Of a stretch of DNA of 64,000 nt, positions 17,605-26,594 are shown piece by piece. The translations under genes were made by a program, and so were the position numbers. Source of the DNA: Rhodobiaceae bacterium (lineage in GTDB: Bacteria > Pseudomonadota > Alphaproteobacteria > Rhizobiales > Aestuariivirgaceae); contig VFJY01000003.1 in assembly GCA_009885825.1 (NCBI GenBank), positions 26,433-90,432 of the forward strand, in the 5' to 3' direction. Numbering within the stretch: position 1 is the first letter of the stretch; each line of letters begins with the position of its first letter. The notes beneath the pieces were generated by a model, which saw nothing but the letters and a program-made list of their open reading frames with translations, was not told where the DNA came from and did not search any database.

Positions 17605-18129
17605 GACAGATTCGAGGCCAAATTGATTTCAATTGCGCCGGAAGCTGCTCATGCATGGTCTTGGCATTGATCGGTTCTAGTTTTTCTGCCAGCACACCGA
17701 ATACATCAGACACAATTGTGATTGGGGGATCACGTGAGGGGACAAGTCAGCAATCACTTCTTGCGGAAAGCTGCCGGCCGAAGAAAGAGGCCTTGGGTTA
17801 ACTGGTCGCCATCCCTTGATGAAAATGCCCGGCGGCAGGGGCGGCAAGGCGTCAGCAAAACTGAGGACTTGTGAAGATGAAAGGTGATCACGCAGGCAGT
17901 GAAACCCCGAGCGAAAAATAGCCTGGGCGTGATGTATGGGTCTGAAGCATTGCCCGATCCTTCAGACTCGCGAGCCACTCCGGATAGAGCTTTGATGCAT
18001 GAACAACGTCGCAGGGTTGGGTCATTTGAAGCCCTTTCGAGGTCCGTCCAAAGCAGTTTATCCCCCCATTTTCTTTTCTAGCATCCCCCAAACCCCTCTG
18101 CTATAGACCGCGCCGAACAAGCGCATTGC
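17605..18129 (+). other. Intergenic stretch of about 525 bp without a recognisable gene
   Basis: Only short overlapping frames are found, with no credible start and no family match. On the minus strand, about 17930-18060 translates to a piece reading C-D-V-V-H-A-S-K-L-Y-P-E-W-L, faintly like a glycosyltransferase start, but it is too short and isolated to call. A TATAGA at 18102-18107 is a plausible -10 for the tRNA that follows; no clear -35 was seen. Confidence 0.5.
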
Positions 18130-18214
18130 GCGGACGTGGTGAAATTGGCAGACACGCAGGATTTAGGTTCCTGTGGGGAAACCCGTGGGGGTTCAAGTCC
18201 CTCCGCCCGCACCA
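18130..18214 (+). tRNA. tRNA-Leu (UAG anticodon)
   Basis: 85 nt including an encoded CCA. The D arm reads TGGTGAAATTGGCAGACA, the anticodon stem is CAGGA/TCCTG with loop TTTAGGT (anticodon TAG), a variable arm of type II length follows, and the T arm is GGGGG-TTCAAGT-CCCTC. The acceptor GCGGACG/CGCCCGC has one A-C mismatch at 5:68; all other pairs form. Reads UUA-type CUA codons as Leu. Confidence 0.95.
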
Positions 18215-18248
18215 AATGCGCGATGGAAATTGAAGAAAGAGCGAGACA

Positions 18249-19724
18249 ATGCAGGTTACAGAAACACTGAGCTCCGGGCTCAAGCGCGAATTCAAGGTTG
18301 TGGTCCAGGCGGACGAACTCGATGTGGAAGTGAACCGGAAGCTCCATGAGCTTTCGGGCCGTGCCAACATCAAGGGTTTCCGCCCCGGCAAAGTGCCGCT
18401 GCCCCATTTGAAGCGCCTGTATGGCAAATCGGTCATGGCCGAAGTGGTGCAGAAAACCATTGATGACCAGAGCAAAAAGGTGCTGTCAGATCGTGAGTTG
18501 AAGCCAGCCTACCAGCCCGAAGTGGTGCTGCCGCAGGAAGAAGCGGAAGTCGCCGCCATCATGGAAGGCAAGGGCGATCTATCTTTCTCGCTCGCCTTTG
18601 AAGTGATCCCGACATTTGAGCTGCAAGATGTTTCCAATGTTGAACTCGTTCGCCACGTTGTTGAAGTGTCGGACGCGCAAGTGGATGAAGCGTTGGGCCG
18701 CCTGACCGCCCAGTACAAGTCCTGGGAAGCCAAGCCCGGCAAGGCTGCCAAGGGCGACAAGGTCACTATCGGATTTGTCGGCAAGGTCGATGGCAAGGTT
18801 TTTGATGGTGGCACGGCAGCGGAAGTTCCGCTCGAAATCGGTTCCGGCCAGTTCATTCCGGGCTTCGAAGATCAGTTGATCGGCGTCGGCGCAGGCGACG
18901 AGCTGGTTGTGAAAGTTTCGTTTCCGGAAAGCTATGGCGTCAAGGAACTCGCTGGCAAGCCTGCCGAGTTCGAAGTCAAGGTTGCTGGGGTGGAATCGCC
19001 CAAGGAAGACACTGTTGACGACGAATTCGCCAAGAAGCTGGGCTTTGAAGATCTGTCCAAGCTGAAGGACATGATTCGTTCGCGCATCTCGAATGAGTAT
19101 GCCACGATGACCGGCATGAAACTGAAGCGTGATGTGCTGGATGCGCTCGATGGCCTTTACAGCTTCGAATTGCCGGAACGTCTCGTGGAAGCCGAACTCG
19201 GCGGCATTTGGAACGCGCTCACCAATGAAATGAAAAAGGCCAACAAGAGCTTTGCCGACGAAGGCACGACCGAAGAAGACGCCCGCAAGGAATATCACAC
19301 TATCGCCGAGCGTCGCGTGCGGCTTGGTCTGGTGCTTGGAACCCTCGGTGAGAAAGAGGGCATTCAGGTCAACGAGCAGGAGCTTCAGCAATCACTGATG
19401 GCGCGCGCCCGTCAGTTCCCTGGCCAGGAAAAACAGGTGTTCGATCACTACCGCAAGAACCCCAATGCGCTGATTGAATTGCGCGGGCCCGTGTTCGAGC
19501 AAAAGGTTGTCGATTTCCTCGTATCCAAAGCCAAGGTCACTGAAAAGTCAGTCACCCGCGAAGCATTGCAGGCCATGGTGCAGGATGAGGACGAAGAAGA
19601 TCATTCCGGCCACGATCACGCTGAGCATGATCACGATAATGTTGAAGCCAAGCCGAAGAAGCCCGCCGCAAAAAAGGTGGCGGCAAAAAAAACCGCCGCA
19701 AAGAAAGCCAAGAAGGCTGACTAA
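18249..19724 (+). CDS. tig: Trigger factor (ribosome-associated chaperone)
   Basis: 491 residues. The ribosome-binding N-terminal domain contains the signature G-F-R-P-G-K-V-P. The FKBP-type prolyl isomerase domain spans about 160-245 (KGDKVTIGFVGKVDGKVFDGG, then GSGQFIPGFEDQLIG), and the helical chaperone domain fills the rest. It binds at the ribosome exit and helps new chains fold. The last 45 or so residues are unusual: a His/Asp/Glu cluster (DHSGHDHAEHDHD) followed by a Lys/Ala-rich tail (KPAAKKVAAKKTAAKK). It is followed by clpP and clpX, the standard neighbourhood. Confidence 0.97.
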   Translation: MQVTETLSSGLKREFKVVVQADELDVEVNRKLHELSGRANIKGFRPGKVPLPHLKRLYGKSVMAEVVQKTIDDQSKKVLSDRELKPAYQPEVVLPQEEAEVAAIMEGKGDLSFSLAFEVIPTFELQDVSNVELVRHVVEVSDAQVDEALGRLTAQYKSWEAKPGKAAKGDKVTIGFVGKVDGKVFDGGTAAEVPLEIGSGQFIPGFEDQLIGVGAGDELVVKVSFPESYGVKELAGKPAEFEVKVAGVESPKEDTVDDEFAKKLGFEDLSKLKDMIRSRISNEYATMTGMKLKRDVLDALDGLYSFELPERLVEAELGGIWNALTNEMKKANKSFADEGTTEEDARKEYHTIAERRVRLGLVLGTLGEKEGIQVNEQELQQSLMARARQFPGQEKQVFDHYRKNPNALIELRGPVFEQKVVDFLVSKAKVTEKSVTREALQAMVQDEDEEDHSGHDHAEHDHDNVEAKPKKPAAKKVAAKKTAAKKAKKAD

Positions 19725-19748
19725 TCGCTTCATTCCAACAATAGTTCA

Positions 19749-19773
19749 GGGGTGGTTAATGCCCACCCCTTCT
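19749..19773 (+). terminator. Rho-independent terminator after tig
   Basis: GGGGTGG (19749-19755) pairs with CCACCCC (19763-19769) and is followed by a T-rich TTCTATTT. It separates tig from the clpP leader. Confidence 0.7.
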
Positions 19774-19786
19774 ATTTGTATTACAA

Positions 19787-19826
19787 TGGGTCTTCCAGAA
19801 GACCCAAGCGTCACCTATCTATAGGT
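19787..19826 (+). promoter_or_regulatory. Two adjacent perfect palindromes upstream of clpP (possible operators)
   Basis: TGGGTCTTC-CA-GAAGACCCA (19787-19806) and ACCTAT-CT-ATAGGT (19813-19826) are each perfect with a 2-base centre and are separated by six bases. They lie 30-70 bases before the clpP start and just after the tig terminator, where a promoter would be expected. The symmetry suggests binding by a dimeric regulator. I do not recognise the motif, and it is not a CIRCE element. Confidence 0.4.
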
Positions 19827-19855
19827 CAACTGATTCACCGAATATGAGGACCAAT

Positions 19856-20488
19856 ATGCGCGATCCCGTTGACTATCTGACCACTGGCTCATTCTGGCCG
19901 TCGGTCATCCAGCAAGAAGCCCGCGGCGAGCGCGTCTATGATTTGCCGTCCCGATTGCTTCGTGAGCGCATTATTTTCATAACCGGGGCAATTGACGATA
20001 ATGTTGCGGCCTCAGTCAACATGCAATTGCTGTTTCTCGAAGCTGACAACCCCAAAAAAGAAATCTCAATGTACATCAACTCGCCAGGCGGCGTTGTGAC
20101 ATCGGGGCTTTCCATTTACGACACCATGCAGTTCATCCGCCCCAAGGTCTCTACAACCGTGATGGGGCAGGCGGCGTCCATGGGTTCGCTCCTCCTGACT
20201 GCTGGCGAAAAGGATATGCGCTTTGCTTTGCCGAATGCGCGCATCATGGTTCACCAGCCATCGGGCGGTTATCAAGGCCAGGTTACCGATATTTTGATTC
20301 ACGCCAAGGAAGTTGAAAGTCTCAAAAAGCGACTCAACGAAATTTATGTTAAGCATACCGGGCGTGATATTAAAGCAATCGAGGAGGCCCTTGAGCGCGA
20401 TAATTTCATGACGTCAGAAACGGCGAAGGATTTTGGGCTCATCGACAAAGTTCTTGATAAAAGGGCAGAACCGAGTGATTCCAAATAG
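19856..20488 (+). CDS. clpP: ATP-dependent Clp protease proteolytic subunit
   Basis: 210 residues from the ATG at 19856, chosen because AGGA sits 5 bases upstream; the in-frame ATG at 19844 lacks a site. The catalytic triad is complete: Ser108 in GQAASMGS, His133 in MVHQPSGG and Asp182 in ERDNFM. ClpP forms a 14-subunit chamber that degrades proteins fed by ClpX or ClpA. It is followed by clpX after a gap of about 220 bp holding a long inverted repeat. Confidence 0.98.
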   Translation: MRDPVDYLTTGSFWPSVIQQEARGERVYDLPSRLLRERIIFITGAIDDNVAASVNMQLLFLEADNPKKEISMYINSPGGVVTSGLSIYDTMQFIRPKVSTTVMGQAASMGSLLLTAGEKDMRFALPNARIMVHQPSGGYQGQVTDILIHAKEVESLKKRLNEIYVKHTGRDIKAIEEALERDNFMTSETAKDFGLIDKVLDKRAEPSDSK

Positions 20489-20511
20489 TTAACTAGCTAT
20501 CCTGATGCGGG

Positions 20512-20548
20512 TTTCCCGTTGGAGATGCGGATTTTTTCCAACGGGAAA
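20512..20548 (+). terminator. Long hairpin between clpP and clpX (terminator or attenuator)
   Basis: A perfect 12-bp stem, TTTCCCGTTGGA (20512-20523) with TCCAACGGGAAA (20537-20548), encloses a 13-base loop. No T-run follows, so full intrinsic termination is doubtful. It may instead act as partial terminator, RNA-stability element or processing site between clpP and clpX. Confidence 0.5.
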
Positions 20549-20706
20549 TCAATTGTTGGTTAACTCTGCAAGCGCATGCTGGATTGAACCGGGTGATTTG
20601 CGTTAGTTTGCCTTGTTTGTGACATTAGAGTGAAGTCTCATTAAGTGCTTGGCATGCATATTGCTTTCGTTGAATATGCGGCCATTGATTTGTTCAAGGA
20701 GATACC

Positions 20707-21987
20707 ATGAGTAAGGCAGGCGCGGGCGACAACAAGAACACGCTGTACTGTTCTTTCTGTGGAAAGAGCCAGCATGAGGTCCGCAAGCTTATCGCTGGGC
20801 CGACCGTGTTTATCTGCGACGAATGCGTCGAACTTTGCATGGATATCATCCGTGAGGAGAACAAATCATCGCTGGTCAAATCTAAGGATGGCGTTCCTTC
20901 GCCCCAGGAAATTCGCAAGGTTCTCGATGATTACGTCATCGACCAGGTCTATGCCAAAAAGGTTTTGGCAGTCGCTGTCCACAATCACTACAAGCGTCTT
21001 AACTATGCCTCCAAAAGCAATGATGTCGAGTTGGCAAAATCCAACATTCTGCTCGTAGGCCCAACCGGTTCCGGCAAGACACTGCTTGCCCAAACGCTTG
21101 CCCGCATCCTCGATGTGCCGTTCACCATGGCTGATGCCACCACCCTGACCGAAGCTGGTTACGTGGGTGAAGACGTTGAGAATATCATTTTGAAGCTGTT
21201 GCAGGCCGCCGATTACAATGTTGAGCGGGCCCAGCGCGGCATCGTTTATATCGACGAAGTGGACAAGATTTCCCGCAAATCTGACAACCCCTCTATCACG
21301 CGCGACGTGTCCGGCGAAGGTGTGCAGCAGGCCCTTCTGAAAATCATGGAAGGCACTGTAGCTTCCGTGCCGCCCCAGGGAGGCCGCAAGCATCCGCAGC
21401 AGGAATTCCTGCAGGTTGACACCACCAACATCCTGTTCATCTGTGGTGGCGCATTTGCGGGTCTTGAGCGCATCATTAACCAGCGTGGGCGTGGCTCGGG
21501 CATCGGCTTTGGCGCCGAGGTCAAGTCCGCCGATGATCGCCGCACAGGTGAGTTGCTGCGTGAGCTGGAGCCGGAAGATCTCCTCCGCTTCGGCCTGATT
21601 CCTGAATTTGTCGGCCGCTTGCCGGTCATCGCAACGCTGGAAGACTTGGACGAGGCAGCCCTGATCCAGATTCTGACGGCGCCCAAGAACGCGCTTATCA
21701 AGCAATATCAGCGCCTTTTCGAAATGGAGGGCGTGAAGCTGACCTTCCCGGACGAAGCGCTCCGCTCCATTGCCAAGCGCGCCATTGAGCGCAAGACGGG
21801 TGCCCGTGGATTGCGGTCCATTATGGAGCTCATCCTGCTGGAAACCATGTTTGATCTTCCCACAATGACTGGCGTGGAAGAAGTGGTGATTTCCAAGGAA
21901 GTTGTCGATGGCGACGCCAAACCCTTGCTGATCTATGCCGACCGCGACAAGCAGGGCAACGTGAGACTGGCTCCAGCCTCCGCGTAA
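20707..21987 (+). CDS. clpX: ATP-dependent Clp protease ATP-binding subunit ClpX
   Basis: 426 residues. The N-terminal C4 zinc finger (CSFCGKSQ ... CDECVELC) is followed by the AAA+ module: Walker A GPTGSGKT, Walker [11 protein letters not shown], the pore loop GYVGEDVEN and the sensor/RKH region ([12 protein letters not shown]). The C-terminal domain holds [15 protein letters not shown]. ClpX unfolds substrates for ClpP; in alphaproteobacteria this includes cell-cycle regulators. The start is preceded by AAGGAG. Confidence 0.98.
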   Translation: MSKAGAGDNKNTLYCSFCGKSQHEVRKLIAGPTVFICDECVELCMDIIREENKSSLVKSKDGVPSPQEIRKVLDDYVIDQVYAKKVLAVAVHNHYKRLNYASKSNDVELAKSNILLVGPTGSGKTLLAQTLARILDVPFTMADATTLTEAGYVGEDVENIILKLLQAADYNVERAQRGIVYIDEVDKISRKSDNPSITRDVSGEGVQQALLKIMEGTVASVPPQGGRKHPQQEFLQVDTTNILFICGGAFAGLERIINQRGRGSGIGFGAEVKSADDRRTGELLRELEPEDLLRFGLIPEFVGRLPVIATLEDLDEAALIQILTAPKNALIKQYQRLFEMEGVKLTFPDEALRSIAKRAIERKTGARGLRSIMELILLETMFDLPTMTGVEEVVISKEVVDGDAKPLLIYADRDKQGNVRLAPASA

Positions 21988-22168
21988 GAATTTGAAAATA
22001 GACGTTTTTATTGACTATTGAAAAGTTAAGGCCGAACCTCCACTTCTGTCGGGATGGTTCAGGGTGTGTTGCGTAAGACGCTCCGGTACCAGATGGGCGC
22101 CAATTTGATCGATGCTCAGGCAAGGAGGCGATCAAAACAGGTGGCCTGACCCCGCGAAAGGAATCTAG

Positions 22169-24607
22169 ATGACGAACAAAGTTCCCAAGACCCCGGCATC
22201 AGAAGGTGTGGCTGAAACACTACCGGTTTTGCCGCTCCGCGATATCGTGGTTTTCCCTCATATGATCGTGCCACTGTTTGTCGGCCGCGAGAAGTCCATC
22301 AAGGCTCTCGAAGAAGTCATGCGCGATGACAAGCGCATTTTGCTGGTGGCCCAGAAAAACCCGGGCGATGATGATCCGTCAATCGATGCGATCTATGAAG
22401 TGGGCACGCTGGCCCAGGTTCTCCAGCTTTTGAAGCTGCCCGACGGAACCGTGAAGGTCCTGGTCGAAGGCACCGAACGCGCCAAGGTTGAGCGCTTCAC
22501 CGCCCACGCCGATTTTTTCCAGGCCGAAGTCAAATTGCTGCCCAATATCATTGCCAATGAGCAGGAAACCGAGGCATTGGCGCGCACGGCCATTTCCCAG
22601 TTTGAGAGCTATGTGAAGCTCAACAAGAAAGTACCGCAGGAAATTCTGGCGACCCTTGGACAGATCACCGACTATGCCAAGCTTTCCGACACCATTGCCG
22701 CCCACTTGGCCATCAAGATCGCCGAGAAGCAGGAAATACTCGAAATGCAGTCCGTGCAGGCCCGGCTTGAAAAGGCCTTTGCCCTCATGGAAGGCGAAAT
22801 TTCCGTGCTTCAGGTCGAAAAGCGCATCCGCAGCCGCGTCAAGCGCCAGATGGAGAAGACCCAGCGCGAATATTATTTGAATGAGCAGATGAAAGCCATT
22901 CAGAAGGAATTGGGCGATGGCGAGGAGCGCGACGAAGTTGGCGAGCTTGAGCAAAGGATCAAGGACACCAAGTTCTCCAAGGAAGCCCGCGAACGCGCCG
23001 ACGCCGAAATAAAGAAGCTTCGGCAAATGAGCCCGATGTCGGCGGAAGCAACCGTTGTGCGCAATTATCTCGATTGGCTGCTGAACATTCCCTGGAACCA
23101 GAAAAGCAAGGTCAAACGCGATTTGACTTACGCCCAGAGCATCCTCGATGCCGATCATTTTGGCCTGGACAAGGTCAAGGAGCGCATCGTCGAATATCTC
23201 GCCGTACAGAGCCGCACCAACAAGATGAAGGGGCCGATCCTCTGCCTCGTCGGTCCTCCAGGTGTGGGCAAAACCTCGCTCGGAAAATCCATTGCTAAGG
23301 CAACGGGCCGGGAATTCATTCGCATGTCGCTGGGCGGCGTCAGGGATGAAGCCGAAATCCGTGGCCACAGGCGAACCTATATTGGCTCCATGCCCGGCAA
23401 GATCATCCAGTCGATGAAGAAAGCCAAGAAATCCAATCCGCTGTTCCTGCTCGATGAAATCGACAAGATGGGTATGGATTTCCGCGGCGATCCGTCCTCC
23501 GCGCTGCTGGAGGTCCTGGACCCCGAGCAGAACTCGACCTTCATGGATCATTACCTGGAAGTCGAATATGACCTGTCCAACGTGATGTTCGTCACCACGT
23601 CCAACACGCTGAACATTCCGCCAGCCCTTCTCGACCGCATGGAAATCATCCGCATCGCCGGATACACCGAAGAAGAGAAGATGGAAATCGGCAAGCGCCA
23701 TCTGGTTCCCAAGGTCATGGAAAACCATGCCCTGGACAAGAAGGAATTCGAAATCACCGACGAGGCGATTTACGAGGCCATCCGCCGCTACACCCGCGAG
23801 GCCGGCGTCCGCAACCTTGAGCGCGAGATCAACACCATCGCCCGCAAGGCGGTGAAGGATTTGATGATCAGCAAGAAGAAGAAGATCAGGGTCACCCCGG
23901 AAGTGGTGAACCAGTATCTCGGCGTGCAGAAATTCAAGCACGGCGAGGCCGAGCGCGAAGACCAGGTTGGCGTGGTCACAGGCCTGGCCTGGACCGAAGT
24001 TGGCGGCGAGTTGCTCACCATCGAAGCGCTGATGATGCCGGGCAAGGGCAAGATGACGGTGACGGGCAACCTGAAGGACGTGATGAAGGAGTCGATCTCC
24101 GCAGCTTCTTCCTACGTGCGTTCACGCGCCCCTTCGATCGGAGTCAAGCCGCCGGTGTTCGACAAGAAGGACATCCACGTGCACGTGCCGGAAGGTGCCA
24201 CGCCCAAGGACGGCCCATCCGCCGGCATCGCCATGGTGACGGCCATCGTGTCGGTCATGACCGGCATTCCGGTCAAGAAGGACGTGGCCATGACGGGCGA
24301 AATCACGCTCCGTGGCCGGGTGCTGCCAATCGGCGGCCTCAAGGAAAAGCTCCTCGCAGCGCTTCGCGGCGGCATCAAGAAAGTCATGATCCCTGAGGAC
24401 AACGTCAAGGATTTGGCCGACATCCCGGGCTCGGTGACAGCCGGAATGGAAATCATTCCCGTGGCCATGATGGATGACGTTCTCCAGCACGCGCTGACGC
24501 GATTGCCAGTTGCCATCGAATGGGACGAAGTTGCCGAGGAAGCCGCCGCCGCAGCCAGGGCCGCCGCCGAGCGGAAAGGCGACAACGAAGGCGCCAGGGC
24601 GCATTAA
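22169..24607 (+). CDS. lon: ATP-dependent protease La (Lon)
   Basis: 812 residues, the usual LonA length. The N-terminal substrate-recognition domain begins [24 protein letters not shown]. The AAA+ module has [15 protein letters not shown] and [10 protein letters not shown]. The protease domain has the Ser-Lys dyad: Ser684 in [11 protein letters not shown] and Lys727 in [10 protein letters not shown]. The C-terminus is an Ala/Glu/Lys-rich tail. It degrades misfolded and regulatory proteins in the cytosol. clpX lies upstream and HU downstream, as in many proteobacteria. AAAGGA precedes the start. Confidence 0.98.
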   Translation: MTNKVPKTPASEGVAETLPVLPLRDIVVFPHMIVPLFVGREKSIKALEEVMRDDKRILLVAQKNPGDDDPSIDAIYEVGTLAQVLQLLKLPDGTVKVLVEGTERAKVERFTAHADFFQAEVKLLPNIIANEQETEALARTAISQFESYVKLNKKVPQEILATLGQITDYAKLSDTIAAHLAIKIAEKQEILEMQSVQARLEKAFALMEGEISVLQVEKRIRSRVKRQMEKTQREYYLNEQMKAIQKELGDGEERDEVGELEQRIKDTKFSKEARERADAEIKKLRQMSPMSAEATVVRNYLDWLLNIPWNQKSKVKRDLTYAQSILDADHFGLDKVKERIVEYLAVQSRTNKMKGPILCLVGPPGVGKTSLGKSIAKATGREFIRMSLGGVRDEAEIRGHRRTYIGSMPGKIIQSMKKAKKSNPLFLLDEIDKMGMDFRGDPSSALLEVLDPEQNSTFMDHYLEVEYDLSNVMFVTTSNTLNIPPALLDRMEIIRIAGYTEEEKMEIGKRHLVPKVMENHALDKKEFEITDEAIYEAIRRYTREAGVRNLEREINTIARKAVKDLMISKKKKIRVTPEVVNQYLGVQKFKHGEAEREDQVGVVTGLAWTEVGGELLTIEALMMPGKGKMTVTGNLKDVMKESISAASSYVRSRAPSIGVKPPVFDKKDIHVHVPEGATPKDGPSAGIAMVTAIVSVMTGIPVKKDVAMTGEITLRGRVLPIGGLKEKLLAALRGGIKKVMIPEDNVKDLADIPGSVTAGMEIIPVAMMDDVLQHALTRLPVAIEWDEVAEEAAAAARAAAERKGDNEGARAH

Positions 24608-24631
24608 GCCCCGACCGGATCAAAAACAACG

Positions 24632-24656
24632 GGACCGCCTTTGGGCGGTCCTTTTT
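24632..24656 (+). terminator. Rho-independent terminator after lon
   Basis: An 8-bp stem GGACCGCC/GGCGGTCC with a 4-base loop is directly followed by five T. Confidence 0.85.
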
Positions 24657-24693
24657 CATTTGCGGCATCCCGAACCATAGAGGAATTTAGTCC

Positions 24694-24722
24694 TTGACAC
24701 CGCGCGGTCAATCGCGTAGAAG
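24694..24722 (+). promoter_or_regulatory. Sigma-70-type promoter for a short transcript
   Basis: A consensus -35 TTGACA (24694-24699), a 17-base spacer and a -10-like TAGAAG (24717-24722). It is the strongest -35 match I saw in the window and points into a region without a reading frame but with a strong terminator about 110 bases further. Confidence 0.6.
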
Positions 24723-24728
24723 CAGGCA

Positions 24729-24846
24729 TACCCCAATATTGCAGGCATTGAAATGAAGCGGGCGGATTGCCGCTTGTTTTCCCGTTCCGAATCACTTTTT
24801 CAAAATCATCCGCAGGCGGAGCATCGGTTCTCCGCCTGTTCTTTTT
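24729..24846 (+). ncRNA. Candidate small RNA between lon and hupB
   Basis: The segment lies between the promoter at 24694-24722 and a strong intrinsic terminator: CAGGCGGAG (24813-24821), 8-base loop, CTCCGCCTG (24830-24838), then TTCTTTTT. A first hairpin, AAGCGG/CCGCTT (24756-24775) followed by GTTTT, lies inside. No plausible coding frame is present. The predicted transcript is about 115 nt. I do not recognise the family. It could alternatively be an attenuated leader of hupB. Confidence 0.5.
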
Positions 24847-24996
24847 GCGGCTTGCCGCAACTCTTTGATCTGACTCTGAAATAAATATTTCCCGGCTACA
24901 CCCTTGCGAATCCCATCCTTTCCATCGTTTCCTGTACAAAGGGCAATGTGCGTATGTGGTGTTTCTTCCCTCTTTGATCTCCGGGAGCCCGAAGAC

Positions 24997-25272
24997 ATGA
25001 ACAAGAACGAGTTGATTGCCAAGGTCGCCAAGGACACGCGCCTGACGAAAGGCGAGGCTGGCGAGGCCATTGAAGCCACCATCGAGAACATCATGAAGGC
25101 GCTGCGCCAGGGCGACGATGTGCGCCTGATAGGCTTTGGAACCTTTACGGTTACGCGCCGCAAGGCAGGCGAGGCGCGCAACCCGCAAACTGGCAAAACC
25201 ATCAAGCTTCCCGCCTCCAAGCGGGCCAGATTCAGAGCGGGCAAACTATTGAAGGAGGCGGTCAACGGCTAA
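24997..25272 (+). CDS. hupB: DNA-binding protein HU
   Basis: 91 residues from the ATG at 24997, giving the family start MNKNELIAKVAKDTRLTKGEA. The beta-arm signature G-F-G-T-F-x-V-x-x-R-x-A-x-x-x-R-N-P-x-T-G is complete (residues about 46-65). HU dimers bend and compact DNA. It lies downstream of lon as in many proteobacteria but is separated from it by two terminators and about 390 bp, so it is probably transcribed on its own. A longer frame upstream of this start has no support. Confidence 0.97.
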   Translation: MNKNELIAKVAKDTRLTKGEAGEAIEATIENIMKALRQGDDVRLIGFGTFTVTRRKAGEARNPQTGKTIKLPASKRARFRAGKLLKEAVNG

Positions 25273-25300
25273 AACCTAGGGCAACAATCAAGGCAAACCA

Positions 25301-25335
25301 ACCCCTGCGCCCCTCAGAAAAGCGCGGGGTTTTTT
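25301..25335 (+). terminator. Rho-independent terminator after hupB
   Basis: ACCCC-T-GCGC (25301-25310) pairs with GCGCGGGGT (25322-25330), with one bulged T, and is followed by a run of T. Confidence 0.8.
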
Positions 25336-25379
25336 ATGCCCTTGCAAAGCGGAAACCATCTGGCTAAGAAGCGGCCAAC

Positions 25380-25455
<76 letters not shown>

Positions 25456-25603
25456 TGCCAAATCATTCCCATGGTATCAGGCAACGCCATTTGTTTGGCA
25501 AACAAGCAATTCCAATGCTGGAACAATACGACTTGCCATCGAGCTTCACCGAACACAGCTCGCAGCCGTGGTGGATTTCGGGGCAGGGGAGAATCGACCG
25601 ATC

Positions 25604-26446
25604 CTACTTCGTCCTGCCTTTGACCTTCTTGATGCCTTGCAGCTGTCCGGCGATTTCGGACAGGCCGCCGGCGAAGACTTCGATCTGGCGGCGCTGGTCG
25701 TTGGCGGTCTGCCATTCGACTTTTTCGAGGCGCGTTTCAAACACCGAAAGAATGCCATCCAGGTTGGACTTCGTCGACTCATTGTAGTCAATCATGCGCG
25801 CTGACAGGTCACTGACCAGCGCCTGGCCTTCCTGGGCGACTTTTCTGTCCAGCATGTCGATGCGCTGTTTCATGTCTGCTTCAAGCTTGTCCAACCTCGC
25901 TTCAAAGAACTGCCGCAGCTCGGACGCGATTTCCTGCCGGGCTTCCGTGTTGCGGTGAATTTCGGCGTTCAGGCGTTCGGTCTGGCGATCAACTCTCTGG
26001 CGCGTTTCTTCCGATGCTGCGAAAAGCTTGTCGCCTATTTCCGAAATTTCATTGCAGCGGTTGCTCATCACTTCAACGGAGTGCTGCAACTTGCGGTCCA
26101 TTTCCTCAAGGATGGAAACAAATTCATCAAACCTCGCATCCTGCAGGCGGCGTGTTGGGCCAGCCAGAATGCGGCGGATGTCAGCCAGCGACTTTTCGGC
26201 ATCGGGATCATCCGCCAAGGCATCCAAAACACCCTGGCTGATGGCAGACACATTGGTCTTGGTCATCAGCGCCGACATTTCGAGCGGCGGCAGTTTTGGA
26301 ATATCGGAATTGTTCGTATCGATCGCCGGCAAATTCCTGTTGGCGCTTTGCGCCCGCAACATTGAAGGGATTGATTTCAGATGGGTTGCAAACTTGCCCC
26401 GACGCGCGAATGCCTTTTCGGTTTTATCTTCGCCCTTGACTTTCAC
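25604..26446 (-). CDS. Unknown coiled-coil protein
   Basis: 280 residues from a GTG at 26446, chosen because GGGAG lies six bases upstream; a longer frame from a TTG at 26464 is possible. I do not recognise a family. The N-terminal 60 residues are basic and unstructured in appearance. Residues about 75-270 are strongly heptad-like and charged (repeated E/K/R/L/D/Q such as RQRVDRQTERLNAEI and EARLDKLEADMKQRIDMLDRKV), indicating long coiled coils. There is no signal peptide or membrane segment. It may be a structural or polar-localisation factor, but that is a guess. It is divergent from the Rsm22-like gene, sharing an AT-rich intergenic region with two ACTAGT palindromes. Confidence 0.7.
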   Translation of the reverse strand: MKVKGEDKTEKAFARRGKFATHLKSIPSMLRAQSANRNLPAIDTNNSDIPKLPPLEMSALMTKTNVSAISQGVLDALADDPDAEKSLADIRRILAGPTRRLQDARFDEFVSILEEMDRKLQHSVEVMSNRCNEISEIGDKLFAASEETRQRVDRQTERLNAEIHRNTEARQEIASELRQFFEARLDKLEADMKQRIDMLDRKVAQEGQALVSDLSARMIDYNESTKSNLDGILSVFETRLEKVEWQTANDQRRQIEVFAGGLSEIAGQLQGIKKVKGRTK

Positions 26447-26594
26447 TTTACTCTCCCACAACAAACTTCGCGCCTCCGAAATTCGTGCTTCGACGCTTAC
26501 ACACTAACTTCAATTACCAATTGAGGAAATACTAGTCCGTCTAAAGATTAAAACTAGTTCTATCCAGCCTTTTAGTAAAGTCTTAACCTTAATC

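Noticed and set aside
20600..20706. Heat-shock sigma-32 promoter before clpX
   Set aside because: CTTG words occur, but no matching -10 with the right spacing was found.
22379..23941. A 520-codon open frame antisense to lon
   Set aside because: It is a shadow of a GC-rich gene; the sense frame is full-length Lon and the antisense product has no recognisable family or ribosome site.
26572..26587. CtrA-like site TTAG-N7-TTAAC before the Rsm22-like gene
   Set aside because: One half-site departs from TTAA, and such AT-rich words are frequent in intergenic DNA; there is no second site.
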